Positions 33,501 to 42,051 of a stretch of DNA of 64,000 nt are shown piece by piece. Made by a program: the position numbers and the translations under genes. The notes under the pieces were generated by a model, which was not told where the DNA came from, did no database searches, and was given only the letters and a program-made list of their open reading frames with translations. The DNA is taken from assembly GCA_016865505.2 (NCBI GenBank), contig AP025252.1, positions 4,858,137 through 4,922,136 of the forward strand. Direction: 5' to 3'. Source of the DNA: Bryobacterales bacterium F-183 (GTDB taxonomy: Bacteria > Acidobacteriota > Terriglobia > Bryobacterales > Bryobacteraceae). Position 1 is the first letter of the stretch. Each line of letters begins with the position of its first letter.

Positions 33501-33817
33501 CGGTGCTCGTCCTGCGCGAGAGCGGCGTGGGCGGCGTCGGAGTTGGGTCGCTCGAGGGCGGCGGCGACACGGTCGCGCATTTCGGCGGCAGCCTTCTTCG
33601 TGAAGGTGATGGCCAGAATCTCCTCGGGTTCGTCGACTCTGGCAAGGAGGGTCAGGTAGCGCTGGATGAGGAGTTCGGTCTTGCCGGAGCCTGCGGGGGC
33701 CTGGACGAGGAATGAAGTCTCGGGGTCGAGCGCGCGTTTGCGTTGGGCGGCGTCCTGGGGGACGGTGAAGGGGAAGAGGCTGGAGTTCGCAGCGGTTGGG
33801 GTGGCGCCGGTGGTCAT
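30542..33817 (-). CDS. AddA/RecB-like UvrD-family helicase-nuclease
   Basis: About 1091 aa from MTTGATP at 33817 (AAGG lies 14 nt upstream; the frame is open to 33949). All superfamily 1A helicase motifs are present: APAGSGKT (Walker A), LAITFTKKAAAEMRDRV, LVDEFQDT (motif II), FLVGDPMQSIYRFREAE (III), TIHQAKGLEFDTVILPG (V) and LYVAVTRARRTLHL (VI). The C-terminal 150 residues contain a RecB-type nuclease core, RWIIDYKTSTHEG, with the metal-binding Asp and Lys. With the AddB-like partner upstream it should process double-strand DNA ends for recombination. The domain set suggests the AddAB-like or DNA repair pair found in various bacteria rather than RecBCD. Confidence 0.88.
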   Translation of the reverse strand: MTTGATPTAANSSLFPFTVPQDAAQRKRALDPETSFLVQAPAGSGKTELLIQRYLTLLARVDEPEEILAITFTKKAAAEMRDRVAAALERPNSDAAHAALAQDEHRHWRLAQNPGRMRIDTIDAFAHSIVRAMPWLSRFGSMPEPVEDATALYRQAASRTLRLLGGGNATDAAAIRTLLRHLDVNASLCERMIAQMLARREQWLPVIAGEDPNALRPTLEANIAHLVRLELRAIHDHAPDFALGLLPEPEPRALAQWKDVIERFLTQSGDWRKRVTGLVQAETRILDQLRAPEYDALRDLLHAARHLPPPYYQARQWPVLEALFHTLKLAAANLRVVFQSRGQVDFSEIAAAALEALGPIEAPTDLGLTLGHRIRHLLVDEFQDTSQSQRDLLLKLTAGWDEGDGRTVFLVGDPMQSIYRFREAEVGVFLETRTSGLGPVLPEPLAIQVNFRSSPELVSWANQCFTQAFPQTEDPAMGAAVFADSVPFRWEPGLVRVHPAFDRNDEAEAQLVATLVEEARRDSPGKSVAVLVRARAHLTEIVREFRRRGWRYRAVKVDTLAESPVVRDLLALTRALVHLADRPAWLAVLRAPWCGLTLQDLEAIAGNDRISSIWTLLRSSGLRLSPDGEARVRALCAALDPVMVQRRRVPLRQWVEAAWLRLGGPEACCGQSAMAQEDAAAYLDLLDEFDDGGDLPEFDRIEARLRDIFTKPDPSADDTLQVMTIHQAKGLEFDTVILPGLGKLGRQDDRRLLHWLRQGDRLVLAPVPASEQESDPVYKYLETIEQRKDANELVRLLYVAVTRARRTLHLIGHTNVKKTGEMGRPSRGSLLHRMWPMVEEQFSEAFASQASGKNRVPISHDPRATPVPSPNLTRIATGWRPQSVRMEPDSSRIEATDDNTIETLFTWTGNTLRHIGVMTHAMLHRAISDPSAWTADPEAWVRAHRPRLRRMLESLGVPAGECADAAAKVETAVLRTMQDDRGAWTLAPQDTSRAGAGSELAVTGVDAQGRVVRGVVDRTFLDNDGVRWIIDYKTSTHEGGELEWFLDGEQLRYRPQLERYGRLFRLAEPERPIRLGLYFPLLGAWREWELQ

Positions 33818-34551
33818 GCTGGGGTCGCCTTGTGTGGAGGGAGGATGGTGGCTGCGTTTGTGTCGGGCACGGGCAAGAGTCTGGGCTTGGCTACCGGGAG
33901 TTATTGCTTCTGGTAGCACGCCTTCGTTTAGTTTATCGCCGGTTTCCACAAAAGATCCCGCTTAACCGTTGAGTTCTTGCGGGTCGTGAGTGGTTGGCGA
34001 ATCGCTTCCCGGGCACGGTAGGGGAGAGTTGGAGTTCGTGCGATCCCGTGCATCTAGAGTGGCAACGCACCGACAGCGAGCCGGCTGTTACAGGCGAGTG
34101 AACGGCACACGCACATCCACCGCCTGGGGACTAGCGTGTTTCGAGACCAGCGCGTGGCACATCTGCCATGCGTGCTTGGATCGGGCCCATCGAGATAGGA
34201 ATGCCGAACATGAGAAGGCTCGACTGAGTTGAGCCGCTTGGCCTGAGGCGTGGTCTTAGTCGCAGACAAAGCTTTGAGAACGCCCGCGCCGTTGTCGGTA
34301 GGGATACTCGGGGTCGTCCACTTGACCGCACAGCGACCCCGCCAGGGTCGGGGGTTTTAACAGACAATTGCCGTAACGCCCTTTTAGCCTTGAGTTGAAC
34401 ACGACATGCTTTTGGCGGTGCCTGAGTGGAGCGGGCCATCGCTTACGGAAGTCGATAGCGAGGACCGATTCTAGCGCGACTGTCGACTCAACTGACATGA
34501 CGCTACGCTCGGATCCTGTGAGTGGTTGTGTTGACCACCGCGAGAGCATCG
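33818..34551. other. 734-bp gap between addA-like and addB-like genes, with 11-bp direct repeats
   Basis: No convincing gene is visible; overlapping short minus-strand frames (34131-34439 and 34256-34549) are in different phases and show no known protein. Base and codon patterns look unlike the strongly GC3-biased flanks. The 11-mer GTGAGTGGTTG occurs at 33986-33996 and again at 34518-34528. A small stem, GACCC/GGGTC, followed by GGGGG and TTTT lies near 34340-34365 (plus orientation). It may be a decayed insertion or a regulatory leader. AddA/AddB pairs are usually adjacent or overlapping. Confidence 0.5.
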
Positions 34552-37134
34552 TTATATCTGCGAGTCGCTCTCTGGGAAGGCGGGTTCGGCGTCGGTGATC
34601 CGGCAGAGGGGTCCTGCGGCGCAGTATTCGCAGGTTTTGGGGTACTGCTTAGGATCGAGGGTCGCGACTCCGGCTGCGAATTGGTCCGCTAACTTGGTCA
34701 CGGCTTTGCGCCACTCCTCGATCGGAAGGGGCTTGCCTGCGCCGGGGTAGTAGCCTTTGAATTCCATCGCTCCGTTCGATACCAAGCCGATGAGGAGGCC
34801 ACCTACTTTGCTGGGGTGGGAGATGGCGTAGACCGGCATTTGGGGCTCGGCCATGCGGTCTCCGGTCCAGGGGTCGGCGGGCATGTCCCCGGTCTTGTAA
34901 TCGATAATCACGTCGCCTGCTCCGGGGATGCGATCGACACGGTCTACGCGCGCGTCGATGCGGAGGGAGCCGAGTTCAATCGTCCGCGCCTGTTCGTGAC
35001 CGATCACTACGAATGGCGCACGCTTCTTTTCGCTTTCGAGCCACTCGAGAAGGACCGCTGTGAGACGTTCGCATTCGAGTTCCAAGAGTTCGCGCTCGAA
35101 GGCGTCCTGCGGGGGGTAGAGCGCTTGGCATTGGCGGATCGAGCCTTCGACGAGTTCGCGGAGTTCGGCGGGCGAGGTGGCGAGGAGACGTTCGGAGCCT
35201 TGCAGGTGGCTCCAGATCATTTGGAGCGAGTCGTGAAGTAGACGGCCACGGTCGCGCGGGTTGAGACCGGGTTCTCCGCTTTCGAGGGGCCGTAAGTGCA
35301 GGCGCATTTCGGCGAAGGCTCGGAAGGGGCAGGCGGCTTGCAGAAGCAGGATGCGTGTACCGCCGCGTTGTTTGGTGCCGGGTAGGATGGGTGGTCCTGC
35401 ATGGTCGGTGAGGTGTTCGAGTGGGGCGCTCTCAAGTTGTTGTTGAGGTGCGGGGTCGGTTGCCGTGTATGGTTCGAGGTCCGGCAGGCTGCTGACGATG
35501 GTGCTCAAGCGGAGGTCGCGTTCGCCGTCGCGTAGGGCGTGACTGAAGACGATCTCGGGGGCGGCGTGGCGGAGCGATTGCAGGACGCGGCGGGCACGGT
35601 CCAGTTCGAGTTCTGCGGAGGAGCCGGGCACGCTGCGGGCGCGGAGGAGGTGGCCGGGGAGAAATGGGTTGGGACGCGCGGGGGCGGGAAGATGGTCCGC
35701 GGTGCAGCCGAGTACCCAGAGATGGTCGAAAGTGAGGCCTTCCGCTTCCGCGAAGGGGAGGACTTCGATGGGAGCGGCGAGGTCGCGCTGGGGGGCGCGA
35801 CGTGAGCGGGCGAGTGAACTGACCGTGTGGAGAGCGGCGCTAAGAGGCTCGGGTCCTGGGACGACGGAGTCGAGGGAGGCGTAGTCACCGAGGACTTCGT
35901 TCCAGGTTTCGATGACGCCGCGTTCGTAGGCGGAGAGGGCCTCGCTGCCGGGCCAATCCAGGGTGCGAAGAAGACGGGCGAATTGTAGCGCCCAGGCGCT
36001 CGGGAGGGCGGCTTTGGGAAGGCTGCGGCGAGCCTTTTCGAACTTGGCCAGCAGGGTGGCGAGGACCGGGGCCTTGGTCTTGGCGCCGTTGGAGATTGCA
36101 GCGAGGGTGAGGTGTTCGGGATGGCTGCGGCGCAGTTCGGCATCGAGTACCGCGCGGGCGGCGCGTTCCTGGAGGGCACGGCCGAGGAACGGGGATCGCA
36201 GAAGGCTGCCGGCTTCGGCGAGAGGCAGGCTGCCTTTGGACAACTGCAAAGCAAGCAGAGCGGTGCGTACCAGAGGTTCGGCGGCGAGAGTACGGGTCTG
36301 CGCGAGGGTGTAGCGGCGTTGGGCGTCGGGATTGGGCCAGAGCTTTTGCGCCGGATGCAGGGCGTCGAGCAGCGCGCGGTCGAGGTCGCGCAGGATGTCG
36401 TTGGAGGTATAGACGATGCCGATGCGGGCTTGCGGATGGCTTGCGAGCGTTTGGGCACACCATGCTGCGGCGGCCTGTACTTCGGCCGAGGGCGACTGGA
36501 ATGAGGCGAGGTACGCGAGGGCGTTGGTGGGTCGCGCGACGGGTTCTGCGGGCTGCCAGCCGTTCGGCAGACGGTCGAGCAGGGCGCGCTGCTGCGGGGT
36601 GAGCAGGTGAGGGTCCTGCAGGCGGACAGGGGCGTCAATTTGCGGGGCGGTGAGGGCGTCCGGAAGGCGGGCGGCGTCGAGCCAGTTGTTCTGTTCGCAG
36701 AGTTGGGCGTAGCGGCGGGACCAGCGGTAGAAGGCGGCGCTGTCTTCCTGGGGGTCGAAGACGGCTGGGGTCCAGGGAAGGCGCCAGGCATGGAGGGTAC
36801 GCCAGGCGTCGGCAGCGAGTTGTGCGGCGGCGTCGATTTGCAGGAGACGGTCGGCCTCTTCGGATTCGAGGATTACGCGGCGCCAGAGTTGGAGTTCCTG
36901 GGCGGTGTTGAGGAGGACTTGTTGAGCGGTGCCGGTCCAGGCGGCGTCCATCCAGAGTTCGCGGGTCCAGGCCTGGATGGTGAGGATACGGGCGGTGAGC
37001 CAGATAGAGCCGGGTCCTGCAGCGGCGGCTTGGGCATCGGCGGCTTCGCGGAGGGCGCGGGCTTGCCGGATGTTGGGAGCAAGTACAGTTTGCGAGGCGC
37101 CGGAGAGCCAGGATGGTGCGGCGACCGCGCTCAA
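34552..37134 (-). CDS. AddB-like inactivated helicase / PD-(D/E)XK nuclease with Fe-S-type cysteines
   Basis: 860 aa. The N-terminal two-thirds resemble an AddB helicase shell without clear ATP-binding motifs, with ALAYLASFQSPSAEVQAAAAWCA and LWVLGCTADHLPAP typical of the family. The C-terminal nuclease has GDVIIDYKTGDMPAD (catalytic Asp and Lys). Cysteines in AACPFRAFAEMRL, CEYC and the following LCR match the one-plus-three spacing of the AddB 4Fe-4S cluster. It resembles the so-called probable DNA repair proteins that pair with an AddA-like helicase, and that helicase is encoded downstream after the 734-bp gap. Its ATG overlaps the ybaK stop by 4 nt. Confidence 0.82.
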   Translation of the reverse strand: MSAVAAPSWLSGASQTVLAPNIRQARALREAADAQAAAAGPGSIWLTARILTIQAWTRELWMDAAWTGTAQQVLLNTAQELQLWRRVILESEEADRLLQIDAAAQLAADAWRTLHAWRLPWTPAVFDPQEDSAAFYRWSRRYAQLCEQNNWLDAARLPDALTAPQIDAPVRLQDPHLLTPQQRALLDRLPNGWQPAEPVARPTNALAYLASFQSPSAEVQAAAAWCAQTLASHPQARIGIVYTSNDILRDLDRALLDALHPAQKLWPNPDAQRRYTLAQTRTLAAEPLVRTALLALQLSKGSLPLAEAGSLLRSPFLGRALQERAARAVLDAELRRSHPEHLTLAAISNGAKTKAPVLATLLAKFEKARRSLPKAALPSAWALQFARLLRTLDWPGSEALSAYERGVIETWNEVLGDYASLDSVVPGPEPLSAALHTVSSLARSRRAPQRDLAAPIEVLPFAEAEGLTFDHLWVLGCTADHLPAPARPNPFLPGHLLRARSVPGSSAELELDRARRVLQSLRHAAPEIVFSHALRDGERDLRLSTIVSSLPDLEPYTATDPAPQQQLESAPLEHLTDHAGPPILPGTKQRGGTRILLLQAACPFRAFAEMRLHLRPLESGEPGLNPRDRGRLLHDSLQMIWSHLQGSERLLATSPAELRELVEGSIRQCQALYPPQDAFERELLELECERLTAVLLEWLESEKKRAPFVVIGHEQARTIELGSLRIDARVDRVDRIPGAGDVIIDYKTGDMPADPWTGDRMAEPQMPVYAISHPSKVGGLLIGLVSNGAMEFKGYYPGAGKPLPIEEWRKAVTKLADQFAAGVATLDPKQYPKTCEYCAAGPLCRITDAEPAFPESDSQI

Positions 37135-37610
37135 GATTCTTTGTCCTTTGCGATGGGTCCGAGGGAGGCTTGTACGGCTTTGAGGTAATCGCCTGGGGCG
37201 AGGAGCAGTTGGATGCCTCGTGTGCCGGCCGAGATGGAGATGACGTCGAAGAGTTCGATGGTCTCGTCGGCGAAGACAGGGTAGTCCTTCTTGCAGCCGA
37301 GGGCCGTCACCCCGCCGCGGATGTAGCCGGTCAGAGGCTGTACTTCTTTGAGGGGGACGATCTCGGAGCGGCGGTCGCCGGAGAGCTTGGCGAGGGCTTT
37401 GGTGTCGAGGTCCTGATTGCCGGGTACGACGGCGAGGCAGACACCGTTGCGGTCGCCGCGGGCGACCAGGGTTTTGAAGACTTGTTCCGGGGGGAGTCCG
37501 ACTTTGGCGGCGACGGTTTCGGCGGAGAGGTCGTCTGGGTCTACTTCATATTCGCGGGCTTCGAAAGGAACGCGCATTCCTTCGAGGATCCGCATCGCGT
37601 TGGTCTTCAT
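37131..37610 (-). CDS. ybaK: Cys-tRNA(Pro)/aminoacyl-tRNA deacylase YbaK/EbsC
   Basis: 159 aa. It hydrolyses Cys-tRNA(Pro) that ProRS makes by mistake. Features are VFKTLVARGDRNGVCLAVVPG with the conserved Lys, and the YIRGGVTALGCKKDYPVF segment that shapes the specificity pocket (GXXP-like SAGTRG near the C-terminus). The length fits the family (about 155-160). The gene precedes the AddB-like nuclease with a 4-nt overlap, so the two are probably co-transcribed although they are functionally unrelated. Confidence 0.92.
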   Translation of the reverse strand: MKTNAMRILEGMRVPFEAREYEVDPDDLSAETVAAKVGLPPEQVFKTLVARGDRNGVCLAVVPGNQDLDTKALAKLSGDRRSEIVPLKEVQPLTGYIRGGVTALGCKKDYPVFADETIELFDVISISAGTRGIQLLLAPGDYLKAVQASLGPIAKDKES

Positions 37611-37666
37611 GGGTCGCGGAGGTACCGAAGACTATGGTAGCTGGTAGTACCCCGCGAACTGAAGAT

Positions 37667-37876
37667 CTAGCTGCCGACGTTTTGGCTGGCGGTGAAGGAA
37701 CTGACGATGCGAGAGAAGATCTGGCTTACAGCAGGGGCAATGGTTTGGGGAAAGGTCGCGGCCACAGCAACTGCAATGGAAGCCGCCAACAGCGCGTATT
37801 CGATGAGGTCCTGTCCCTTTTTGTCTACGGCCAAATAGCCGAGCGCTTTATAAAGTTGGATCTGTAATTTCTTCAT
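37667..37876 (-). CDS. Flp/Fap-type type IVb pilin (orphan)
   Basis: 69 aa from MKKLQIQLYKAL at 37876. A class III prepilin leader ends at KKG, followed by QDLIEYALL: Glu at +5 and Tyr at +6, the Flp signature recognised by TadV/PilD-type peptidases. The hydrophobic helix ASIAVAVAATFP follows, then a short polar tail. It differs clearly from the three pilins at 51432-52340 (NVGS end, extra APAVSQIF). No tad ATPase, secretin or prepilin peptidase gene is adjacent. A 9-bp inverted repeat lies directly before its start codon. Confidence 0.85.
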   Translation of the reverse strand: MKKLQIQLYKALGYLAVDKKGQDLIEYALLAASIAVAVAATFPQTIAPAVSQIFSRIVSSFTASQNVGS

Positions 37877-37918
37877 GGCGGTTACCAGACTCCTGCTATC
37901 TATACTCCAGTAACCGCC
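37877..37918 (-). promoter_or_regulatory. Perfect 9-bp inverted repeat flanking the pilin ribosome-binding site
   Basis: In the pilin sense direction GGCGGTTAC (37918-37910) pairs with GTAACCGCC (37885-37877), and the right arm ends at the ATG. The 24-nt loop contains TATAGAT and AGGAG. If transcription starts upstream, the Shine-Dalgarno would sit in the loop of a hairpin; if it starts inside, this is an operator overlapping the promoter. Confidence 0.5.
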
Positions 37919-37979
37919 TGTTTCGTACAACGATGGTTTACGTGTAGGTGTTTGTGAAAAACCCCTTAGGTACGTACTG

Positions 37980-39290
37980 CTATTGGAGGAGCGCGGGATA
38001 TCGAGTTACCGTGAAGTACCTGAGTGCAACGGTTTCGGTACCAGCGACGCTCATACTGCCCCGGAGAGTGATAGGTACTGCAGATGCAAGGGATTGCGAG
38101 GAAGTGCCGGCGATGAACTGGCTGGCGCTGGTAGTACCACGGGTCTCTGCAAAGTACTCGGCAGTACCACTGTTGATCACGAAACTGATAGTACCGTTGG
38201 CGGCTGTGTCTGTGGCTTCCATGACGCGTGTGAAGGCGTCGTTCGTGCCGAGGCGGACCCCGATGCGGGGCGCGACGGTGGTGCCACCGGTGTGGACGTA
38301 GCCGAAGCGGACCTCGATGCGGTCGCCACTCTGGAACGAAGTCGCAGGGATGGTACAGGTGGCAAGTGCGGTGCTACCGGTTAACGCTGTGCTGCCACCG
38401 ATACCCGAGCAGACGACCTGAGGCGAGAGAAACGTCAGTTCACCGGCACCGCTGGTGGCTGTGCGGTAGTTGGCTTCGAGAAGATCGCCGGATTGGGGGA
38501 CGGAGGCCGTGAAGAAGGTGATGGTGTTTCCGGAGAGGGTGAAGTCCACTGAGGCCTTGAGCAACAGGCCATTGCGCAGGAGCGAAAGGCTCGAAGCAGG
38601 AGACGGCGTGGAGGCCAAGGTGAATGTGGCATTGGAACCATTGACAAGGCCGCCCGGCGTTTCGTGATCGACGAAGTTGGCGCCGCCGCCTGAGCCACCG
38701 GAACCGCCGGTGCCGCAAGGAGCGGAGCTACCATCCACGCGGACACAATCGGAGAGATTGCCCTGAACCGCATCAATCTGACCGGTGGAGTTGATCATCG
38801 CGGTGCGGCCGAGTCCGAAGAGGAAGCCACGCATGGGGCGAAGGAGCAGTTCGTTTTCGAGCCCTGCCACATCGCTGATTTGCGACAACTGTCCAAACAC
38901 TGGCGGGTTGCCGACCGTGATGCCGGAGGTCACGCGAACGTCACGAACCTTGAGGATTTCAAGGCTTGGCGGAACAGCCCAGGTTTCCGTGAACAGATAT
39001 TGGCCCTGGCTGGCAAACTTGACTTCATAGTTGGCGCCGGCGGAGGCGTTGGTGGTGGGCACCAACTTGGTACGGAAGACGCCGTTGACCACGTCGATGC
39101 GCAGGGCCTGCTGCGGAATGTACGAGGAGTCGCCAGACAAGAATGGCTTCCATTGAATGGACACGGTTCCGCTAAAGCGTGTGCCGTCGGCGCGGTACAA
39201 AATGTCCTGAATGCTGGTGAGCGCGGGCTGCGCTTCCAGAGCGAAGGGTAGCGCCATCAGCGCAAAGCTCAAAGATAGGAATCGGTTCAT
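37980..39290 (-). CDS. Secreted beta-rich protein of unknown function with tail-fibre-like module
   Basis: 436 aa. Signal peptide MNRFLSLSFALMALPFALEA. Residues 25-150 form a beta-rich domain (RFSGTVSIQWKPF, YEVKFASQGQYLFTETW), reminiscent of modules in acidobacterial surface proteins. A Gly/Ser linker at about 195-205 leads to GGLVNGSNATFTLASTPSP and LLRNGLLLKASVDFTLSGN, the pattern of repeated adhesin or phage-tail-fibre domains. The last 130 residues are Thr/Ala-rich beta structure resembling virion-protein domains. The enzymatic function is unknown; a surface or appendage role is inferred. It lies upstream (in transcription) of the pilin gene, with 103 bp between them. Confidence 0.65.
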   Translation of the reverse strand: MNRFLSLSFALMALPFALEAQPALTSIQDILYRADGTRFSGTVSIQWKPFLSGDSSYIPQQALRIDVVNGVFRTKLVPTTNASAGANYEVKFASQGQYLFTETWAVPPSLEILKVRDVRVTSGITVGNPPVFGQLSQISDVAGLENELLLRPMRGFLFGLGRTAMINSTGQIDAVQGNLSDCVRVDGSSAPCGTGGSGGSGGGANFVDHETPGGLVNGSNATFTLASTPSPASSLSLLRNGLLLKASVDFTLSGNTITFFTASVPQSGDLLEANYRTATSGAGELTFLSPQVVCSGIGGSTALTGSTALATCTIPATSFQSGDRIEVRFGYVHTGGTTVAPRIGVRLGTNDAFTRVMEATDTAANGTISFVINSGTAEYFAETRGTTSASQFIAGTSSQSLASAVPITLRGSMSVAGTETVALRYFTVTRYPALLQ

Positions 39291-39393
39291 GTGATCTCCT
39301 TACGTCCACGAGTCATGGCGTATGGGAGGAGTTGTGCGGGGTGAGGGGAGAAACCCGCGAATCACACGAAGAGCTTGTATTTGAAGGGTTTTG

Positions 39394-39417
39394 GGGCACG
39401 CCATCTTTGACGTGCCC
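39394..39417 (-). terminator. Weak hairpin after serS
   Basis: GGGCACG (39394-39400) and CGTGCCC (39411-39417) form a 7-bp stem with a 10-nt loop, 24 nt after the serS stop. No U tract follows on the minus strand, so termination is only tentative. Confidence 0.4.
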
Positions 39418-39441
39418 GCTGTGAACGAAGGTTTTGCGAGC

Positions 39442-40725
39442 CTAGCGCAGACGGCCGTTGGGCGTGATGCGTTCGGCGTTGAGATAAGGACGCAAGGCTT
39501 CGGGTACGAGGACCGAGCCATCGGCCTGCTGGTAGTTTTCGATGATCGCAACCCAGGTACGGCCGACGGCGAGTCCACTGCCGTTGAGAGTGTGTGCGAA
39601 CTCGCTTTTGCCCTTGCCTGCTTTGCAACGGATGTTGGCGCGGCGAGCCTGGAACGACTCGAAGTTCGAGCAGGAAGAGATTTCCTTGAAGTCATTCTGG
39701 CCGGGGAGCCAGACTTCGATGTCGTATGTCTTAGCGGAGGAGAACCCCATGTCGCCCGTGCAGAGGCATACGGTACGGAACGCGAGGCCGAGCTTCTTCA
39801 AGATGTTTTCAGCGTGGCTGGTGAGCAGTTCCAACTGGTCAAAGCTTTGTTCCGCGGTGGTGAACTTGACGAGTTCCACCTTTTGGAACTGATGCTGCCG
39901 GATGATGCCGCGAACGTCGCGCCCGTAGGAGCCGGCCTCGGAACGGAAGCAGGGCGTATAGGCGCAAAGGCTGATGGGTAGCTCTTCGGCCTCGAGCGTT
40001 TCATCCCGGAAGAGATTGGTGACCGGTACTTCCGCGGTGGGCGCAAGCCAGTAGTCCGTCTCGTTGATCTTGAAGAGATCTTCGGCGAACTTGGGCAACT
40101 GGCCGGTGCCAAACAAGCTGGCAGAGTTGACCATGAAGGGCGGCAGAACTTCGGTGTAGCCATGCTCGCGCGTGTGGGTGTCGAGCATGAAGTTGATGAG
40201 GGCGCGTTCGAGCTTGGCGCCGAGGTCCCAATAGACGGCAAAGCGCGCGCCAGTGACTTTTGCGGCGCGTTCCATGTCGAGAACGCCGAGTTCGACACCG
40301 AGGTCCCAATGGGGCTTGGCGGTGAAGTCAAACTTGGGAGGCTCGCCGCTGCGGCGGACTTCCACGTTGTCCTCTGCGGACTTGCCCACGGGTACAGATT
40401 CGTGCGGCAGGTTGGGGATGCCGGTAAGGATGGCGCGGAACTGTTCGTCGACTTCAGCGACCTTTTCGTCGAGTTCCTTGATGCGGTCACCCATGGCACG
40501 CACTTTGGCCTGAGCTTCTGTGGTGTCGGCACCAGACTTCTTGAGCTTGCCGATTTCCATACTGGCCGAGTTGCGTTCCGCCTTGAGCGTTTCGGCCTCT
40601 GTCACCGCGGCGCGGCGCAGAGTATCGAGCGACTGAAACTGCTCTTTGTCGATGAAGTAGGGCCGCTGCGCTAGGCGATCGGCAGCGGCATCGAGATTGT
40701 TACGGAACCAGTTGAGGTCGTGCAT
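39442..40725 (-). CDS. serS: Seryl-tRNA synthetase
   Basis: 427 aa from [10 protein letters not shown] at 40725; an upstream in-frame Met at 40797 adds 24 unconserved residues that overlap the terminator of the gene ahead. The N-terminal coiled-coil arm (about 30-105, ending [13 protein letters not shown]) binds the long variable arm of tRNA-Ser. The class II core shows [15 protein letters not shown] (motif 2 region), [21 protein letters not shown], and motif 3 ([18 protein letters not shown]). This is the standard bacterial type. Confidence 0.96.
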   Translation of the reverse strand: MHDLNWFRNNLDAAADRLAQRPYFIDKEQFQSLDTLRRAAVTEAETLKAERNSASMEIGKLKKSGADTTEAQAKVRAMGDRIKELDEKVAEVDEQFRAILTGIPNLPHESVPVGKSAEDNVEVRRSGEPPKFDFTAKPHWDLGVELGVLDMERAAKVTGARFAVYWDLGAKLERALINFMLDTHTREHGYTEVLPPFMVNSASLFGTGQLPKFAEDLFKINETDYWLAPTAEVPVTNLFRDETLEAEELPISLCAYTPCFRSEAGSYGRDVRGIIRQHQFQKVELVKFTTAEQSFDQLELLTSHAENILKKLGLAFRTVCLCTGDMGFSSAKTYDIEVWLPGQNDFKEISSCSNFESFQARRANIRCKAGKGKSEFAHTLNGSGLAVGRTWVAIIENYQQADGSVLVPEALRPYLNAERITPNGRLR

Positions 40726-40759
40726 GGAGGAATGTACTTTCAGTCTGTAAGAGGCAATG

Positions 40760-40786
40760 AAAAAGGCGGGCTCTGAGGCCCGCCTT
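40760..40786 (-). terminator. Strong intrinsic terminator after citrate synthase
   Basis: Minus-strand RNA: AAGGCGGGC/GCCCGCCTT, a 9-bp stem (40763-40771 / 40778-40786), loop of 6 nt, followed by a run of five U (complement of 40760-40764). It lies 27 nt after the citrate synthase stop and before the serS start. Confidence 0.9.
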
Positions 40787-40812
40787 ATCGAGAACAAGCC
40801 AGTGCAGGTTTC

Positions 40813-41943
40813 TTACTTGCGATCCGAGATCGCCACCCAGGGCTGGCCCACTTCCGCACCGGTGTATTCGGCGCGCGGACGGATCAGGCGGTTGTTGCGG
40901 AACTGTTCGAGCACGTGCGCGGTCCAGCCGGACATACGGCTGACGGCGAAGATCGGGGTGAAGAGGTCGACCGGGATGCCCAGCGAATAGTAGGTGGAAG
41001 CGGAGTAGAAGTCGACGTTGGCGTTCAGCTTCTTTTCGCTCTTGATGTACTCTTCGATCTTCTTGGACGTGTAGTAGAGATCTTCGTGACCGGTGCGCTT
41101 GCCGAGTTCGAGCGACATCTTGCTCAAGTGGGTGGCGCGGGGATCAAGGGTCTTGTAGACACGGTGTCCCATACCCGGCACCTTCTGCTTGTTGGCGAGC
41201 ATGTTCTGCACGTGGGCCAGGGCCTTGGCTTCGGTGCCCGCTTCGAGCAACATCTTGATGACGTCTTCATTGGCGCCGCCGTGGAGCGGACCTTTGAGAG
41301 CGCCGATGCCAGAGGTAACGGCCGAGTAGATGTCGGACAAGGTGGCGGCCGTGACGCGCGCGGCGAAGGTGGACGCGTTCAGCTCATGATCGGCATGCAG
41401 GGTGAGCGCGATGTCGAAGGTCTTTTCGGAAACTTCGTCGGGCTTCTTGCCGGTGAGGGTGTACAGGAAGTTGCCGGCAAAGCTGAGGGACGGATCGCCG
41501 GGGACAACGTCCTTACCGTTGCGAAGACGGTCGAAGGTGGTGACGATGGTGGCAGTCTTCGCCATGAGGCGATGGGCCTTTTGGACGCTGGACTCGATGG
41601 ACGTTTCGGCAGCGTCGGGATCGTACAGACCCAGCATGGACACGGCGGTGCGCAGCACGTCCATGGGCTTGCCCTTGCTTACGGATTTGAGGAAGGCGGT
41701 GACTTCTGCAGGGATCTCGCGGTGTTCGACGAGAGAAGCCTTCAACTGATCGAGTTCCGATTGGGTCGGTAGCTTGCCATGCCACAGCAGATAGATGACT
41801 TCTTCGAAGGTGGCATTTTCAGCGAGGGTATGGATGTTGAAGCCCTGATAGCTCAGGATTCCAGCTTCACCGTCAATGAAACAAATATTGGAAGACGTTG
41901 CGACAACGCCTTCGAGTCCAGCACCAGTAGCGGCAGCAGCCAT
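40813..41943 (-). CDS. gltA: Citrate synthase (short type II form)
   Basis: 376 aa if started at MAAAATGAGLEG (41943). Condenses oxaloacetate and acetyl-CoA. Motifs are ALKGPLHGGANEDV (catalytic His), GMGHRVYKTLDPR (His and Arg of the active site) and DFYSASTYYSLGIP with the catalytic Asp. The GLEGVVATSS opening matches the Bacillus CitZ type. The frame is open to an ATG at 42015, but 24 more residues are not conserved and neither start has a clear Shine-Dalgarno. The related 2-methylcitrate synthase cannot be excluded, but no prpB or prpD gene is present. Confidence 0.93.
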   Translation of the reverse strand: MAAAATGAGLEGVVATSSNICFIDGEAGILSYQGFNIHTLAENATFEEVIYLLWHGKLPTQSELDQLKASLVEHREIPAEVTAFLKSVSKGKPMDVLRTAVSMLGLYDPDAAETSIESSVQKAHRLMAKTATIVTTFDRLRNGKDVVPGDPSLSFAGNFLYTLTGKKPDEVSEKTFDIALTLHADHELNASTFAARVTAATLSDIYSAVTSGIGALKGPLHGGANEDVIKMLLEAGTEAKALAHVQNMLANKQKVPGMGHRVYKTLDPRATHLSKMSLELGKRTGHEDLYYTSKKIEEYIKSEKKLNANVDFYSASTYYSLGIPVDLFTPIFAVSRMSGWTAHVLEQFRNNRLIRPRAEYTGAEVGQPWVAISDRK

Positions 41944-42051
41944 AGTCAGTTGATGTCCAGTCAGCAGAGGTGATTTTTCGCGGAGTCCGGTCCGAAGGCC
42001 GTACTCGTCAAGCATCGTGCGAAATCACATTTTATCAGAGGTTGAGGGGTA

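Noticed and set aside
34131-34549. Overlapping short minus-strand frames in the addA/addB gap, possible transposase remnant
   Set aside because: No DDE or HTH motif could be seen and the frames disagree in phase, so only the gap itself is reported.
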